Source: Burkholderia arboris (GTDB lineage Bacteria; Pseudomonadota; Gammaproteobacteria; Burkholderiales; Burkholderiaceae). From it: a DNA stretch of 64,000 nucleotides. The notes beneath the pieces are model-generated. The model had not been told where the DNA came from. It searched no databases and was given only the letters and a program-made list of their open reading frames with translations. The translations under genes and the position numbers were made by a program. Where the stretch lies: positions 372,001 through 436,000 of the forward strand of contig NZ_CABVPX010000001.1 in NCBI RefSeq assembly GCF_902499125.1. Reading direction: 5' to 3'. Shown here piece after piece: positions 63,940 through 64,000 of the stretch; positions within the stretch are counted from its first letter, which is position 1, and the number at the start of each line of letters is the position of its first letter.

Positions 63940-64000
63940 ATGTCTTCATCGACCCCTACCCGCCCGTCGCGCCGCAAGGCCTTGCAATGCCTGGCCTTCG
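63940..64000 (+). CDS. Start of an unknown probable Tat-exported protein (3' end cut)
   Basis: ATG at 63940 after GCGAGGCTCCC; 20 codons in the window: MSSSTPTRPSRRKALQCLAF. SRRKALQ followed by a hydrophobic start fits a twin-arginine signal. Divergent from pit with 262 bp between starts. Family cannot be told from this much sequence. Confidence 0.6.
   Translation, partial: MSSSTPTRPSRRKALQCLAF

Overview
The window is GC-rich (roughly two thirds G+C) and densely coded on both strands. It looks like a stretch of the second chromosome of a Burkholderia cepacia complex species. The best taxonomic anchor is the cepR / rsaM-like / cepI quorum-sensing locus at 16.5-18.6 kb, whose proteins match the B. 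cenocepacia CepR and CepI sequences as I remember them almost residue for residue. DUF4148, DUF3331 and a Gram-negative porin ending in Phe also fit the genus. I saw no tRNA, rRNA, IS element, prophage, CRISPR array or integration site; this looks like ordinary chromosomal backbone rich in transport and regulation.

Layout. 0-6.2 kb (minus): two tandem TPR proteins with a C-terminal glycosyltransferase-like domain (the first runs off the left edge), preceded by an isolated pair of minor type II pseudopilins (GspI, GspJ) and a small conserved-looking ORF. 6.5-10.2 kb: AlkB-type demethylase, RutE-type nitroreductase, membrane metallophosphoesterase and a LysR regulator. 10.5-15.5 kb (plus): a tightly overlapping ytcA-mdtN-mdtO-mdtP-type efflux operon. 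15.5-16.5 kb: an mgtC/sapB gene with a long leader and an apparent one-base frameshift. 16.5-19.5 kb: cepR, rsaM-like gene, cep box, cepI and an unknown gene, closed by a strong terminator. 19.6-25.7 kb: VOC protein, GNAT, ribA, CBS protein, DUF4148 protein, rnk, major porin and a WXXGXW-repeat protein.

25.9-38.9 kb: HxlR regulator with a perfect palindrome and a SnoaL-like secreted protein; LuxR-type regulator and amidohydrolase; isochorismatase-like hydrolase and two MFS transporters; MdcR-like LysR, VOC and SDR; an NCS1 permease; and a glutathione transferase. 38.9-43.5 kb: a probable MarR regulon in which four copies of an ATTGCAATTGCAAT-like site flank two divergent promoters serving the GST, an AceE-like protein that has only the C-terminal part, the MarR gene and a full-length AceE paralogue. 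43.5-50 kb: an RND efflux operon (adaptor, pump, outer-membrane channel) facing soxR, with a textbook SoxR-type promoter (19-bp spacer) in front of the pump operon.

50-64 kb: SDR/LysR pair, TetR/type II NADH dehydrogenase pair, DUF3331 protein, dicarboxylate/amino-acid symporter plus gamma-glutamyltransferase divergent from an RpiR regulator, an ABC ATPase with a fused double permease but no binding protein, a Pit phosphate transporter behind four 11-bp-phased Pho-box-like repeats, and the first 20 codons of a probable Tat-exported protein.

All family assignments come from reading motifs and remembered family sequences; no database search was run. Most other open frames are antisense shadows of these genes caused by the high GC content.
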